A DNA stretch of 64,000 bases from Thermoplasmata archaeon (GTDB lineage Archaea; Thermoplasmatota; Thermoplasmata; Lutacidiplasmatales; UBA184), in NCBI GenBank assembly GCA_022750435.1, contig JAKIVS010000001.1, forward strand, positions 38,542 through 102,541. Reading direction: 5' to 3'. Of the stretch, positions 1-6,773 are shown piece by piece (position 1 is the stretch's first letter; the number at the start of each line of letters is the position of its first letter). The notes under the pieces were generated by a model. The model saw nothing but the letters and a program-made list of their open reading frames with translations, had not been told where the DNA came from and did no database searches. The translations under genes were made by a program, and so were the position numbers.

Positions 1-5
1 CCCCC

Positions 6-740
6 GTGCCCCGCTCGCCCACTGACCTCGCCCCGTTGGGCGCCCCCGTCCTCGTCCTGAACCTCAAGGTCTACGCGAACTGCCTCGGGGCAGGGGCGCT
101 CGCCGTGGGCAAACTCCTCGCGGACCGGGCGCGAGCCCGACGCGTCGCGGCCGCCCTTTGCCCCGCCGCCCCGGACCTGGGCCAACTGGCGACGTCCCTT
201 CGGATCCCCGTCCTGGCTCAGCACGTCGATTCGGTCGATCCGGGCGCGCGGACCGGGACGATCATTCCGGAATCTCTCCTCGCGTCGGGGGTCGTCGGGA
301 GCCTGCTCAACCACTCCGAGCACCCCCTCCCCGACGACGAGGTCGGGCGGGCGGTCGCCCGCCTCCAAGCGCTGGGCCTCGTTCCCTTGGTCTGCGCCAA
401 GGACATCGACGACGCCCGTCGCCTGGCCCGCTTCCACCCGGCGTACCTGGCGGTCGAACCCCCCGAGCTGATCGGCGGGGACCGCTCCGTCTCCACCGCT
501 CGGCCGGAAGTCGTCCACGGTACGGTGGAGGCGGTCCACGCCATCGCCCCGGGGACCCGCGTCCTGTGCGGGGCGGGGGTGCACGACCGCAACGACGTCC
601 GGATCGCTCTCGAGCTCGGGGCCCAGGGAGTCCTGGTGGCGAGCGCGGTGACCAAGGCCGCGGACCCACGCGAAGCGATCGACGAGCTCCTTGCCGGGTT
701 CCCGGCTGGGCACCCCGGCACCCGACGGCCCGGCCGCTGA
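6..740 (+). CDS. tpiA: Triosephosphate isomerase, archaeal type
   Basis: Interconverts glyceraldehyde-3-phosphate and dihydroxyacetone phosphate in central carbon metabolism in the cytoplasm. The 244-residue product has the family residues in order: the N-x-K pair at Asn19/Lys21, the catalytic His in NHSE near residue 103, the catalytic Glu in VEPPELIG near residue 151, and the phosphate-binding LCGAGV segment near residue 179. The motif AQHVD at 71-75 and the short length are typical of the archaeal enzyme. The start is a GTG six bases from the window edge, so an upstream start cannot be excluded. The ROK kinase follows 13 bases downstream and is probably co-transcribed. Confidence 0.95.
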   Translation: MPRSPTDLAPLGAPVLVLNLKVYANCLGAGALAVGKLLADRARARRVAAALCPAAPDLGQLATSLRIPVLAQHVDSVDPGARTGTIIPESLLASGVVGSLLNHSEHPLPDDEVGRAVARLQALGLVPLVCAKDIDDARRLARFHPAYLAVEPPELIGGDRSVSTARPEVVHGTVEAVHAIAPGTRVLCGAGVHDRNDVRIALELGAQGVLVASAVTKAADPREAIDELLAGFPAGHPGTRRPGR

Positions 741-753
741 ACCGGGGGCCCGC

Positions 754-1743
754 GTGCCCGAGTCGGAGAGCGGACCGGCCCCTCTGGTCCTGGGCGTCGA
801 CCTCGGCGGTACGAATCTTTCGGGGGCCCTCGTCGGGCCCCACGGACGGCTCCTGACCCCGCGCGTACGTCACCCGCACACCAACCGGGGCCCGGAGGAG
901 CTTGCCGCCGAGATCGGCGCCCTCGTCGTGTCCATCGGTTCCCGGGCAAAGCGGCCGGTCGCTGCGGTGGGTGTGGGCGTCGCCGCGCAGGTCGATGAGT
1001 CGCACGGGGTCGTGACCTACGCCCCGAATCTTCGTTGGAACGACGTTCCGCTCGGGCCTCAGCTGGAACGTTCCGTCGGGCTGCCCGTGGCGATCGTGAA
1101 CGACGCGCGGGCGGCGACGGTCGCCGAATGGCGGTTTGGCGCGGGCAAGGATGTCTCGGATCTCTTGGTGGTGTTCGTCGGCACCGGCGTGGGCGGGAGC
1201 CTTGTGGCCGGGGGCCGGCTGATGGAAGGCGCCCAAGGGGCGGCGGGTGAGGTCGGGCACTCGATCCTGTTCGCGGGGGGTCGCAAGTGCCACTGCCCCG
1301 GACGCGGTTGCCTGGAAGCGTACGTCGGGGGGTGGGCGATCGCCGAGCGCGCCCGAGAAGCCGTCGAGGCGAACCCGGATCACGCGGCCGCCCTGCGTCG
1401 TCAGGGGGAGGTCGTCGGATCCTTGGACGCCGACGCCGTGGGTCGCGCGGCCCGCGACGGCGACCCGCTCGCGCTCGGGCTCGTCGAAGAGACCGCCCGC
1501 TGGCTCGGTGAGGGGGTCGCAGGCCTCGTCAACGCCTACAACCCCTCCCGGGTCGTCCTCGGGGGCGGCGTGGTCGAGGGGTGGCCCGAGCTGCTCCCAG
1601 CGGTGGAGCGCGCGATCCGGACCCATTGCCAACCCCCTGCGGCGGGGGCGGAGGTCCGGCGGGTCGCGTTCGGCCCGAATTCGGTCCTTGTCGGCGCGGC
1701 GACGGTCGCTCGGGACCGCCTTCGCCGCCTCGCCCCTACGTAA
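754..1743 (+). CDS. ROK-family sugar kinase (glucokinase-like)
   Basis: Predicted ATP-dependent kinase of glucose, N-acetylglucosamine or a related hexose. The N-terminal phosphate loop reads VDLGGTN (residues 15-21), the catalytic Asp lies in NDA at 116-118, and the ROK zinc site is CHCPGRGC at 179-186, preceded by the conserved EVGH. The frame is open from a TTG at 691, but that start would overlap tpiA by 50 bases; the GTG at 754 lies just after the tpiA stop with a G-rich stretch before it and puts VDLGGTN at the usual distance from the N terminus. Substrate cannot be read from the sequence. The last 8 bases overlap the convergent phosphosulfolactate synthase gene. Confidence 0.9.
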   Translation: MPESESGPAPLVLGVDLGGTNLSGALVGPHGRLLTPRVRHPHTNRGPEELAAEIGALVVSIGSRAKRPVAAVGVGVAAQVDESHGVVTYAPNLRWNDVPLGPQLERSVGLPVAIVNDARAATVAEWRFGAGKDVSDLLVVFVGTGVGGSLVAGGRLMEGAQGAAGEVGHSILFAGGRKCHCPGRGCLEAYVGGWAIAERAREAVEANPDHAAALRRQGEVVGSLDADAVGRAARDGDPLALGLVEETARWLGEGVAGLVNAYNPSRVVLGGGVVEGWPELLPAVERAIRTHCQPPAAGAEVRRVAFGPNSVLVGAATVARDRLRRLAPT

Positions 1744-2734
1744 GCCGGTACTCTCGACGGCGGGAGTCGACGAGCGAGACCCCCTCGCGGACGAGGCCCT
1801 GGCGTCGCAGCGATTCGAGACCGCTTTGGACCGTTCGGCGGGGGAGCCGGGAGAGCCGTACGAGCTCGGACTGGTCGAGGCCGCGGTAGGTCTCGAGGAG
1901 GAAGTAGAGGAACTTGGTGGCCGGCGGCCCCTTGACGGGTCGGGAGGACCGGATGTTGCCGAAGGTGTCACCCCGTAGACCGAGCCGCTCGGTGGCGAGG
2001 GGAGCGACGGAACTGAGGGCAATGTTCCCCAGGTTCGTTTCGGAACCGAGCTCCTTCAGAAGGGCGACCTGCTGCGGCTCTTGCGGAGCCTCGAAGATCA
2101 GCTCCTCGGTCGGGTGGTCGGCGACAATCGAACGGACCCAATCCCATTTGATGGCCCCCTCGCCGTCGTAGATCCCGACGCCGCGGCCGGACTCGCGGCT
2201 CTCGATGATGACCTTCCGCGGGGAGAGCTCACGGGCGCGGCCGATCCGGTCCAACGTCTCCCGGAGCGAGAGCTGGTTCTGGGGGTTCTTCTTCCCGACC
2301 TCGATGAAGACGTCGAGATGGTGGGACTTGACCTCCTCGGCAAGCTTCGCGATCTGCGCCGAGGAAAGCTCGATGACCCCGTCCGAGACCTCCACGATGT
2401 CAAACCCGAGGTCCTTGGCCTCGCTGATCGCCGCCGAGGCGCGATCTCGGGCGACCGCGTACTCGAGGAGCGTGCCTCCTGTGGAGACCTCCACGCCCAG
2501 CTCGTGGTAGAACTTCACCCGCTTGCGGACGACTTCGCGGGGAAGGAGCAGCGGAAGTCCCCAGCCGATCTTCACGACGTCGATGTACCGAGCGAGGGGC
2601 CGGAGCATCTCCTCCGAAAGCGGGTCGAGTCGGTCGAGGACGTGGGTCAGGCCGACCTTCCGGGGGCGGACCGGGCTCGGAGGCTCCGACGGAAAGAACG
2701 TAGGAACGCCTTTCCTATGCGCAGGAGCTGCCAT
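1736..2734 (-). CDS. comA: Phosphosulfolactate synthase with C-terminal winged-helix domain
   Basis: ComA adds sulfite to phosphoenolpyruvate to give phosphosulfolactate, the first step of one coenzyme M route and of sulfolactate metabolism. Residues 22-259 match the family in order: the KVGLTHVLDR start, VVKIGWG near 53-59, VEVSTGGTL near 81-89, EVSDG near 115, FIEVGKK near 143-149, and the terminal GLRGDTF at 252-258. The protein does not end there: residues 266-332 form a winged-helix-like domain with helices around LVRLSRLPRRTV and LESLRRQGLV and a wing ending RRREYRLT. Family members are usually about 250 residues, so this is a fusion. The ATG at 2734 is preceded by a purine-rich stretch. 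The function of the extra domain is unknown. Confidence 0.88.
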   Translation of the reverse strand: MAAPAHRKGVPTFFPSEPPSPVRPRKVGLTHVLDRLDPLSEEMLRPLARYIDVVKIGWGLPLLLPREVVRKRVKFYHELGVEVSTGGTLLEYAVARDRASAAISEAKDLGFDIVEVSDGVIELSSAQIAKLAEEVKSHHLDVFIEVGKKNPQNQLSLRETLDRIGRARELSPRKVIIESRESGRGVGIYDGEGAIKWDWVRSIVADHPTEELIFEAPQEPQQVALLKELGSETNLGNIALSSVAPLATERLGLRGDTFGNIRSSRPVKGPPATKFLYFLLETYRGLDQSELVRLSRLPRRTVQSGLESLRRQGLVREGVSLVDSRRREYRLT

Positions 2735-2887
2735 TCCTTGCCTCGATTGGACGCCGGTATCACACGGAATCCCTATTTGACGGCGCCTCCCCGCGTCGCG
2801 CTCTCCCCCCCGGCCGCTGGGCGGTTTCGCTGGCGTAACCTGCGGGTTTATGGCGCTCGGTCCGGTGGGACCCCGGGTTGGGCTAGC

Positions 2888-3532
2888 ATGAAGGTCGGGA
2901 TCATCGGGTCGGGCGACGTCGCACAGAAGCTGGGCGCAGGGTTCGTCGCGACCGGGCACGAGGTCCGGCTGGGGAGCCGAGAGCCGTCGAGCGCGAAGCT
3001 GGCCGCGTGGAAGGCTGCCCAGGGGAGCCGGGCCTCGACCGGGTCCTTCGAGGAGGCGGCCAAGTTCGGCGAGCTGGTCGTCGTGGCGACCCTCTGGACC
3101 GGTACGGAGAACGCCCTCAAGATGGCCAATCCCGCGCATCTCGTTGGAAAAACGGTGATCGACGCCACGAATCCCCTCGCATTCGCGCCGAATGCCATGC
3201 CAGGCCTCGCCCTCGGACACACCGACTCGGGCGGCGAGCAGGTCCAGCGCTGGCTCCCCGGGGCGCACGTGGTGAAGGCGTTCAACATCGTCGGGAACGA
3301 GGACATGTTCCGTCCGAAGTTCCCCGGTGGTCCCCCGGACATGTTCTACTGCGGGAACGACGAGGGTGCGAAGAAGACGGTCCACGGGATCCTCGAGTCG
3401 TTCGGGTGGTCCCCCGTCGACCTCGGCGGCATCGAGGGGGCCCGCATCCTCGAGCCACTCTGTCTCCTCTGGGTGTCGTACATGTTCCGCTCCGGATCCC
3501 GCAACCACGCCCTGAAGATGCTCCACCGCTGA
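2888..3532 (+). CDS. F420-dependent NADP reductase-like Rossmann protein
   Basis: A 214-residue NAD(P)-binding protein of the NADP oxidoreductase, coenzyme F420-dependent family. The N-terminal Rossmann motif is GIIGSGDVA (4-12), followed by an Arg-containing GSRE turn typical of NADP binding, and the conserved DATNPL and VKAFNIVG segments occur mid-protein. True F420:NADP reductases share this fold, but many homologues act on other substrates, so neither F420 nor the substrate is certain. The reading frame is open far upstream, but the ATG at 2888 begins the Rossmann strand directly and a TTTATG box lies about 38 bases upstream. Transcribed divergently from comA. Confidence 0.8.
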   Translation: MKVGIIGSGDVAQKLGAGFVATGHEVRLGSREPSSAKLAAWKAAQGSRASTGSFEEAAKFGELVVVATLWTGTENALKMANPAHLVGKTVIDATNPLAFAPNAMPGLALGHTDSGGEQVQRWLPGAHVVKAFNIVGNEDMFRPKFPGGPPDMFYCGNDEGAKKTVHGILESFGWSPVDLGGIEGARILEPLCLLWVSYMFRSGSRNHALKMLHR

Positions 3533-3607
3533 CGGATTCCCGGGGCACTCCGCCGAGGGGGGTACACGACCGGTCGTTCGGTCCGGAGGACGCTGCCCCG
3601 GTAGGTT

Positions 3608-3636
3608 GAAATATGCATATGCATATGACTATGCAT
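3608..3636 (+). promoter_or_regulatory. TATA box and palindromic operator of the vapBC-like operon
   Basis: A TATA-like AAATATG sits about 23 bases before the antitoxin ATG at 3635. Between them is a perfect 16-base palindrome, ATATGCATATGCATAT (3611-3626), and a further ATGCAT at 3631-3636; the three ATGCAT hexamers start at 3613, 3619 and 3631, spaced 6 and 12 bases. Such an element over the TATA box and start is what autoregulation by an antitoxin would require. The regulatory role is inference. Confidence 0.6.
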
Positions 3637-3850
3637 GTCATCCCGGAACGTGGCCATCCGAAAGGATGTGTACGACGCGCTTCACCGTGAAAAGCGTCCT
3701 CAGGAGAGCTTCACCAAGCTGTTCCTTCGATTGCTGAGCCAGCGTGCCCCCCTCGAGCAGGTCGTCGGCAGCTGGGCGGGTCTCGACCGTCGACGGGCCC
3801 ATCGTATTGTCCGTTCCCTTCGCGAGGGGGCCCTGCGGAGGGGACCATGA
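3635..3850 (+). CDS. VapB-type antitoxin
   Basis: A 71-residue protein resembling the archaeal VapB antitoxin family: a short N-terminal strand (NVAIRKDVYDAL), then SFTKLFLRLL, the usual pattern of a DNA-binding ribbon-helix-helix-like region, followed by a C-terminal toxin-binding tail. It would neutralise the downstream PIN-domain toxin and repress its own promoter. Its TGA stop overlaps the toxin ATG by 4 bases (ATGA), indicating translational coupling. The ATG at 3635 is set by the TATA box about 23 bases upstream. Confidence 0.75.
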   Translation: MSSRNVAIRKDVYDALHREKRPQESFTKLFLRLLSQRAPLEQVVGSWAGLDRRRAHRIVRSLREGALRRGP

Positions 3851-4245
3851 AGGGCCTCGACACCCCCGTCCTCTTGGAGATCCTCGCTGGGGGCCCGTCG
3901 GCGACGAAATTGCTCCGCGGTCTTGCCGGTGAGGAGCTCTGCACGACGGAGGCCAACTTCTTCGAGCTCGAAACGATCGCCCGGTCGGACCGCGGCGCCG
4001 CCCTCGAGCGTCGACTCGCGGCCCTCGAGCGTCTCCGACGGGGTATGACGGTGTTGCCTCTCGATGAGCGGGCCGGCCGAGCGGCAGCAATCCGGTCCAA
4101 AGGCGACCCCCAGGGTCTCCCGACGGACCTCTGGCTCGTTTGGGGCGCTCTCGAAGCGAACGGCTGCACCGAGTGGATCACCTCCCCCTCGGCCCTGGTC
4201 CCGAAGGGCCCGGGCAAGGTCCGCACGCGGCGAATCAAGACATAG
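3847..4245 (+). CDS. VapC-type PIN-domain ribonuclease toxin
   Basis: A 132-residue PIN-domain protein, predicted to be the Mg-dependent RNase toxin paired with the upstream antitoxin. Visible acidic residues fit the PIN active site: Asp5 in GLDTP, Glu40/Glu42 in FFELETI, and Asp94 in PTDLWLVW. The usual fourth acidic residue near the C terminus (T-x-D) reads ITSPSAL here, so that position is replaced by Ser; this occurs in some active PIN proteins but could lower activity. Start overlaps the antitoxin stop as ATGA. No gene follows for about 750 bases. Confidence 0.78.
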   Translation: MKGLDTPVLLEILAGGPSATKLLRGLAGEELCTTEANFFELETIARSDRGAALERRLAALERLRRGMTVLPLDERAGRAAAIRSKGDPQGLPTDLWLVWGALEANGCTEWITSPSALVPKGPGKVRTRRIKT

Positions 4246-4540
4246 TGGTTATAAACGCTCAGGTGCGCGTCTGTGCGTCTTAGTCGTGCTACCGGCGCAA
4301 TCTGAGTCCGATCCGCCGAGGGTAGCTCGAAGAATGGGGTTCCTGGGCCAGGAGGGGGAGCGGTCCCTCCTCGGGAGCCTCCTCGGCCACTGAGGGGCTG
4401 GTCCCTTGTTTGCTGGACTAAATCGCCTAGATGCGCGACTATGGGTCGTGAGAGCGGATTTGGCACGGATGGACGCCGATGGGGGTCGAGTCTCAACGCC
4501 CGGGGGTGGGGTTTGTGACCGAAGTCTCCGTCGAGAAGTT

Positions 4541-4558
4541 GTATAACACGAGTTATAC
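4541..4558. repeat. Inverted repeat GTATAAC-ACGA-GTTATAC
   Basis: Perfect 7-base arms at 4541-4547 and 4552-4558 around a 4-base spacer, AT-rich in a GC-rich region. It resembles a transcription-factor operator; each arm also resembles a TATA element. No gene with a clear start lies within 100 bases on either side. Confidence 0.5.
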
Positions 4559-4910
4559 GAACCGATTTCGGGGGGCAACCCGGCCGTCGGCCCACCGTCG
4601 GAGGGGGCCACCCAGGGTCAGAACGACCATCTGGGCCCCCTCGGGGGCTGGGTGGGTCTGGTGGGGCGCTTCCTGAGGGCTGAGAAGACCGCGGCCCATT
4701 CGAGCTCAGGGGTGGAAGGACCAACGCGCGACCGTCGGTGGCCGCCACCGCGGCCGATCCGCCGGATGCGGGTTGGGGACAGATCTGCGCGTGGACGACC
4801 GAAGTGTGGGGCTCCGCTACCGGTCCGGGAAGTTGCTGCGTCTACCGGTCTGCCAGTGGCCCTTGCCCCGTCCGTGGTCGACTCCCATCGATCCATTCCC
4901 AGTGTCGTGT

Positions 4911-4931
4911 ATGCATATGAGTCTACATATG
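4911..4931. repeat. Second ATGCAT/CATATG element, like the vapB operator
   Basis: ATGCAT at 4911-4916 overlaps CATATG at 4914-4919, and a second CATATG follows at 4926-4931, 12 bases on. The same hexamers and 6/12-base spacing occur in the operator at 3611-3636, about 1.3 kb away across the toxin-antitoxin locus. No gene starts directly downstream on the plus strand. Confidence 0.45.
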
Positions 4932-4998
4932 TGGACAGTTGAGGAAGCCGACGGGTGAATCCGGAATGTTCGGGGGGAGGCTCCGACCTGGCGCAAGC

Positions 4999-6477
4999 CT
5001 AGTCGATGTCAGGAGCAAACACGTCGGTGGTTTCGTTGTACGAGTTGGCGGCGAGACTGACGTTGATGTACTCCCCGGTGTGGGCGGGAGGCGAATGGTA
5101 GGGGTACGTCGCATTGGCCCACGGCTCAAAGTAGACCGGAGCGCGGTGGAGAGCCCAGTTGAAGAAGCCGGCCGGCGTGGCCGCCGCGCAGTCCCGCTTC
5201 GTGAAGCAGCCGAGGTTCCAGCGAACCTCGATCAACCGGAGCAGCGACTCGAAACTCATCTGCTTGTCTCCGATGTGCCCCGCCGGAGTCCACGGGCTGA
5301 CCACGAGAAGGGGGACCCGGAAGCCGAGGCCGAGGCCGTCGATCTGGGGCGGGGGGACGTGGTCGTAGAAGCCGCCGTAGTCGTCCCAGGCGATGAAAAA
5401 CGCCGTGCTGCCCCACTCCGGGCTCGACTCGACGGCGTTCACCAAGGACGCGATGAAATTCTGCCCTTGGGTCAGGTTCGCCGTCGGGTGGTCGGACTCG
5501 TTGAACGGAGGCATGATCCACGAGATGTTCGGAAGGTTTCCCGCCGCGGCGTCGGTGAAGAAGCTCTTCCGTAGGACGAAGTGGCTCACGAACGGGGTCG
5601 TGTACGATTCGGCCTTGGCCGCCTGCGGATCCCAGTTGTCGAAGGCGCCCCCGGTGGAGGCGCTCCCGGTCTGCTGGATCGCTTGGCTGTAGTTCTGGAG
5701 CGGGTTGTCGTACCACTTCCAGGTGACGTTCGGGGCTTTCGCGAGCAGGTCTTCCGCGCTCGGCGTCGCGTTGGCCTCGGCGAGGTACTTCGTCTCGTTG
5801 CCGTTCCCGCCGGAGTTGGCGAACGTGTGGTTCTCGGCTTCCTCGGGAGACTGGCCCGCGACGAGGTACCAGTGGTTGGGGAGCGACCACGAGAGCGTCG
5901 AGGAGTAGAAGTTGTCCGCGAGACCGAATTTCTGGGCGATGTCCCAGTAGACGGGCAACGTGGTCCCGTTGTAATGCCCCATGGTCTCGTTGCTCATCTC
6001 CGCCTGGACGAACCCGTTCATCGAACCGTTGTTGAACGCCTTGTGCGAATTGTTGTAGTCGTGCCCCAGGTCGGTCGGTGAGGTCAGATTCGCCGCGTTG
6101 AAGGAGTACGGCTTGACGCAGGGCCCGGTCGGAGCGGTGACCTTCACCGGCACGCAGATTCCGGGGGGTATCCCGTTGGCCGAGGCCGGACAAAACTGGC
6201 CGACGGTCGTACAGTACGTCCCGAAGTAATTGTCGTAGGCGTGGTTCTCCTCGAGCAGGATGACCACGTGCTGGAGCTTCGGGAGTCCCGCGTTCCAGGA
6301 GAGGGCGCCTTGGGCGGAGGGAAGTTCGACATAGACGATGGCGAGGCCGCTGGAGACGACCAGCAGCGTGGCGGCGAACGCGAAATTCCGGCGCGTCGCC
6401 GAACCCCGAATCCGGCGATCCCGCCGATGTGGGCCGAATCCGACGAGATCGGCCGTCGAGGGGATCGGGGCGCTCAC
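4999..6477 (-). CDS. Membrane-anchored phosphoesterase (acid phosphatase / phospholipase C family)
   Basis: A 492-residue member of the phosphoesterase family that includes phospholipase C and AcpA-type acid phosphatases. A hydrophobic segment at 32-51 is an uncleaved anchor or signal peptide, so the catalytic domain lies outside the cell. Metal-site motifs are EENHAYDNYFG (76-86) and, later, [14 protein letters not shown]. Many N-x-S/T sequons fit a glycosylated exoprotein. The frame is open to 6630, but the GTG at 6477 gives the same length and membrane topology as the paralogue at 20324-21814; a GTG at 6516 is possible. Substrate (phospholipid, teichoic-like polymer or phosphosugar) is unknown. 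Confidence 0.82.
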   Translation of the reverse strand: MSAPIPSTADLVGFGPHRRDRRIRGSATRRNFAFAATLLVVSSGLAIVYVELPSAQGALSWNAGLPKLQHVVILLEENHAYDNYFGTYCTTVGQFCPASANGIPPGICVPVKVTAPTGPCVKPYSFNAANLTSPTDLGHDYNNSHKAFNNGSMNGFVQAEMSNETMGHYNGTTLPVYWDIAQKFGLADNFYSSTLSWSLPNHWYLVAGQSPEEAENHTFANSGGNGNETKYLAEANATPSAEDLLAKAPNVTWKWYDNPLQNYSQAIQQTGSASTGGAFDNWDPQAAKAESYTTPFVSHFVLRKSFFTDAAAGNLPNISWIMPPFNESDHPTANLTQGQNFIASLVNAVESSPEWGSTAFFIAWDDYGGFYDHVPPPQIDGLGLGFRVPLLVVSPWTPAGHIGDKQMSFESLLRLIEVRWNLGCFTKRDCAAATPAGFFNWALHRAPVYFEPWANATYPYHSPPAHTGEYINVSLAANSYNETTDVFAPDID

Positions 6478-6773
6478 AGCGCACCAACCATCGGAGATCT
6501 GCTGCTCGGACGGCACATGCGAGAACGACGCGGCGGGTCGGTGGGTTGAGTTAGAATCACGTCTAGGCCCCCGGTCCGGGCGCCGGGACAAGGATTTTGC
6601 GGATAATCCTTCGCAAAATCGACCCGGCACTCTCGGTTCTCGCCCCGAATATTGGAATGGGACCCCGATTCGTCCGGGCCGAAGCGGGTCGATCTGTTCG
6701 AGAGAAGGAACGGGCCCCGAATCGGACCGGCAGGAACGGCATCCAAAAGTAGCGGGGCTTCGCTGTTTTGTCC
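6478..6773. other. Divergent promoter region with two overlapping dyads
   Basis: This interval separates the phosphoesterase from the Kelch/PKD gene. It holds two overlapping inverted repeats: AAGGATT (6590-6596) with AATCCTT (6605-6611), and GATTTTGCG (6593-6601) with CGCAAAATC (6612-6620). The two stems cannot form together. On the minus strand GGATTATCC in the middle resembles a TATA box for the phosphoesterase, leaving a leader of roughly 100 bases. For the Kelch gene, ATCCAAAAG (6741-6749) lies about 28 bases before its ATG. Confidence 0.5.

Larger units (their letters stand above)
4246..4998. other. Gene-poor interval after the toxin-antitoxin pair
   Basis: About 750 bases without a convincing gene; the small open frames here have no recognisable domain or start signal. 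It holds a good TATA-like GTTATAAAC at 4248-4256 directly after the toxin stop, a short GC-rich hairpin (AGGAGGG at 4350-4356 with CCCTCCT at 4365-4371), an inverted repeat at 4541-4558 and a second ATGCAT/CATATG element at 4911-4931. The interval could carry a small RNA or be the remains of a mobile toxin-antitoxin insertion; neither is shown. Confidence 0.5.

Noticed and set aside
2735..3526. Upstream extension of the phosphosulfolactate synthase frame
   Set aside because: The added 264 residues are Arg/Gly-rich, lie opposite the Rossmann protein and precede a good ATG at 2734.
4246..4998. A tRNA or small structured RNA after the toxin gene
   Set aside because: No tRNA-like arm pattern with a TTCGA-type loop and matching acceptor stem was found; only short hairpins are present.
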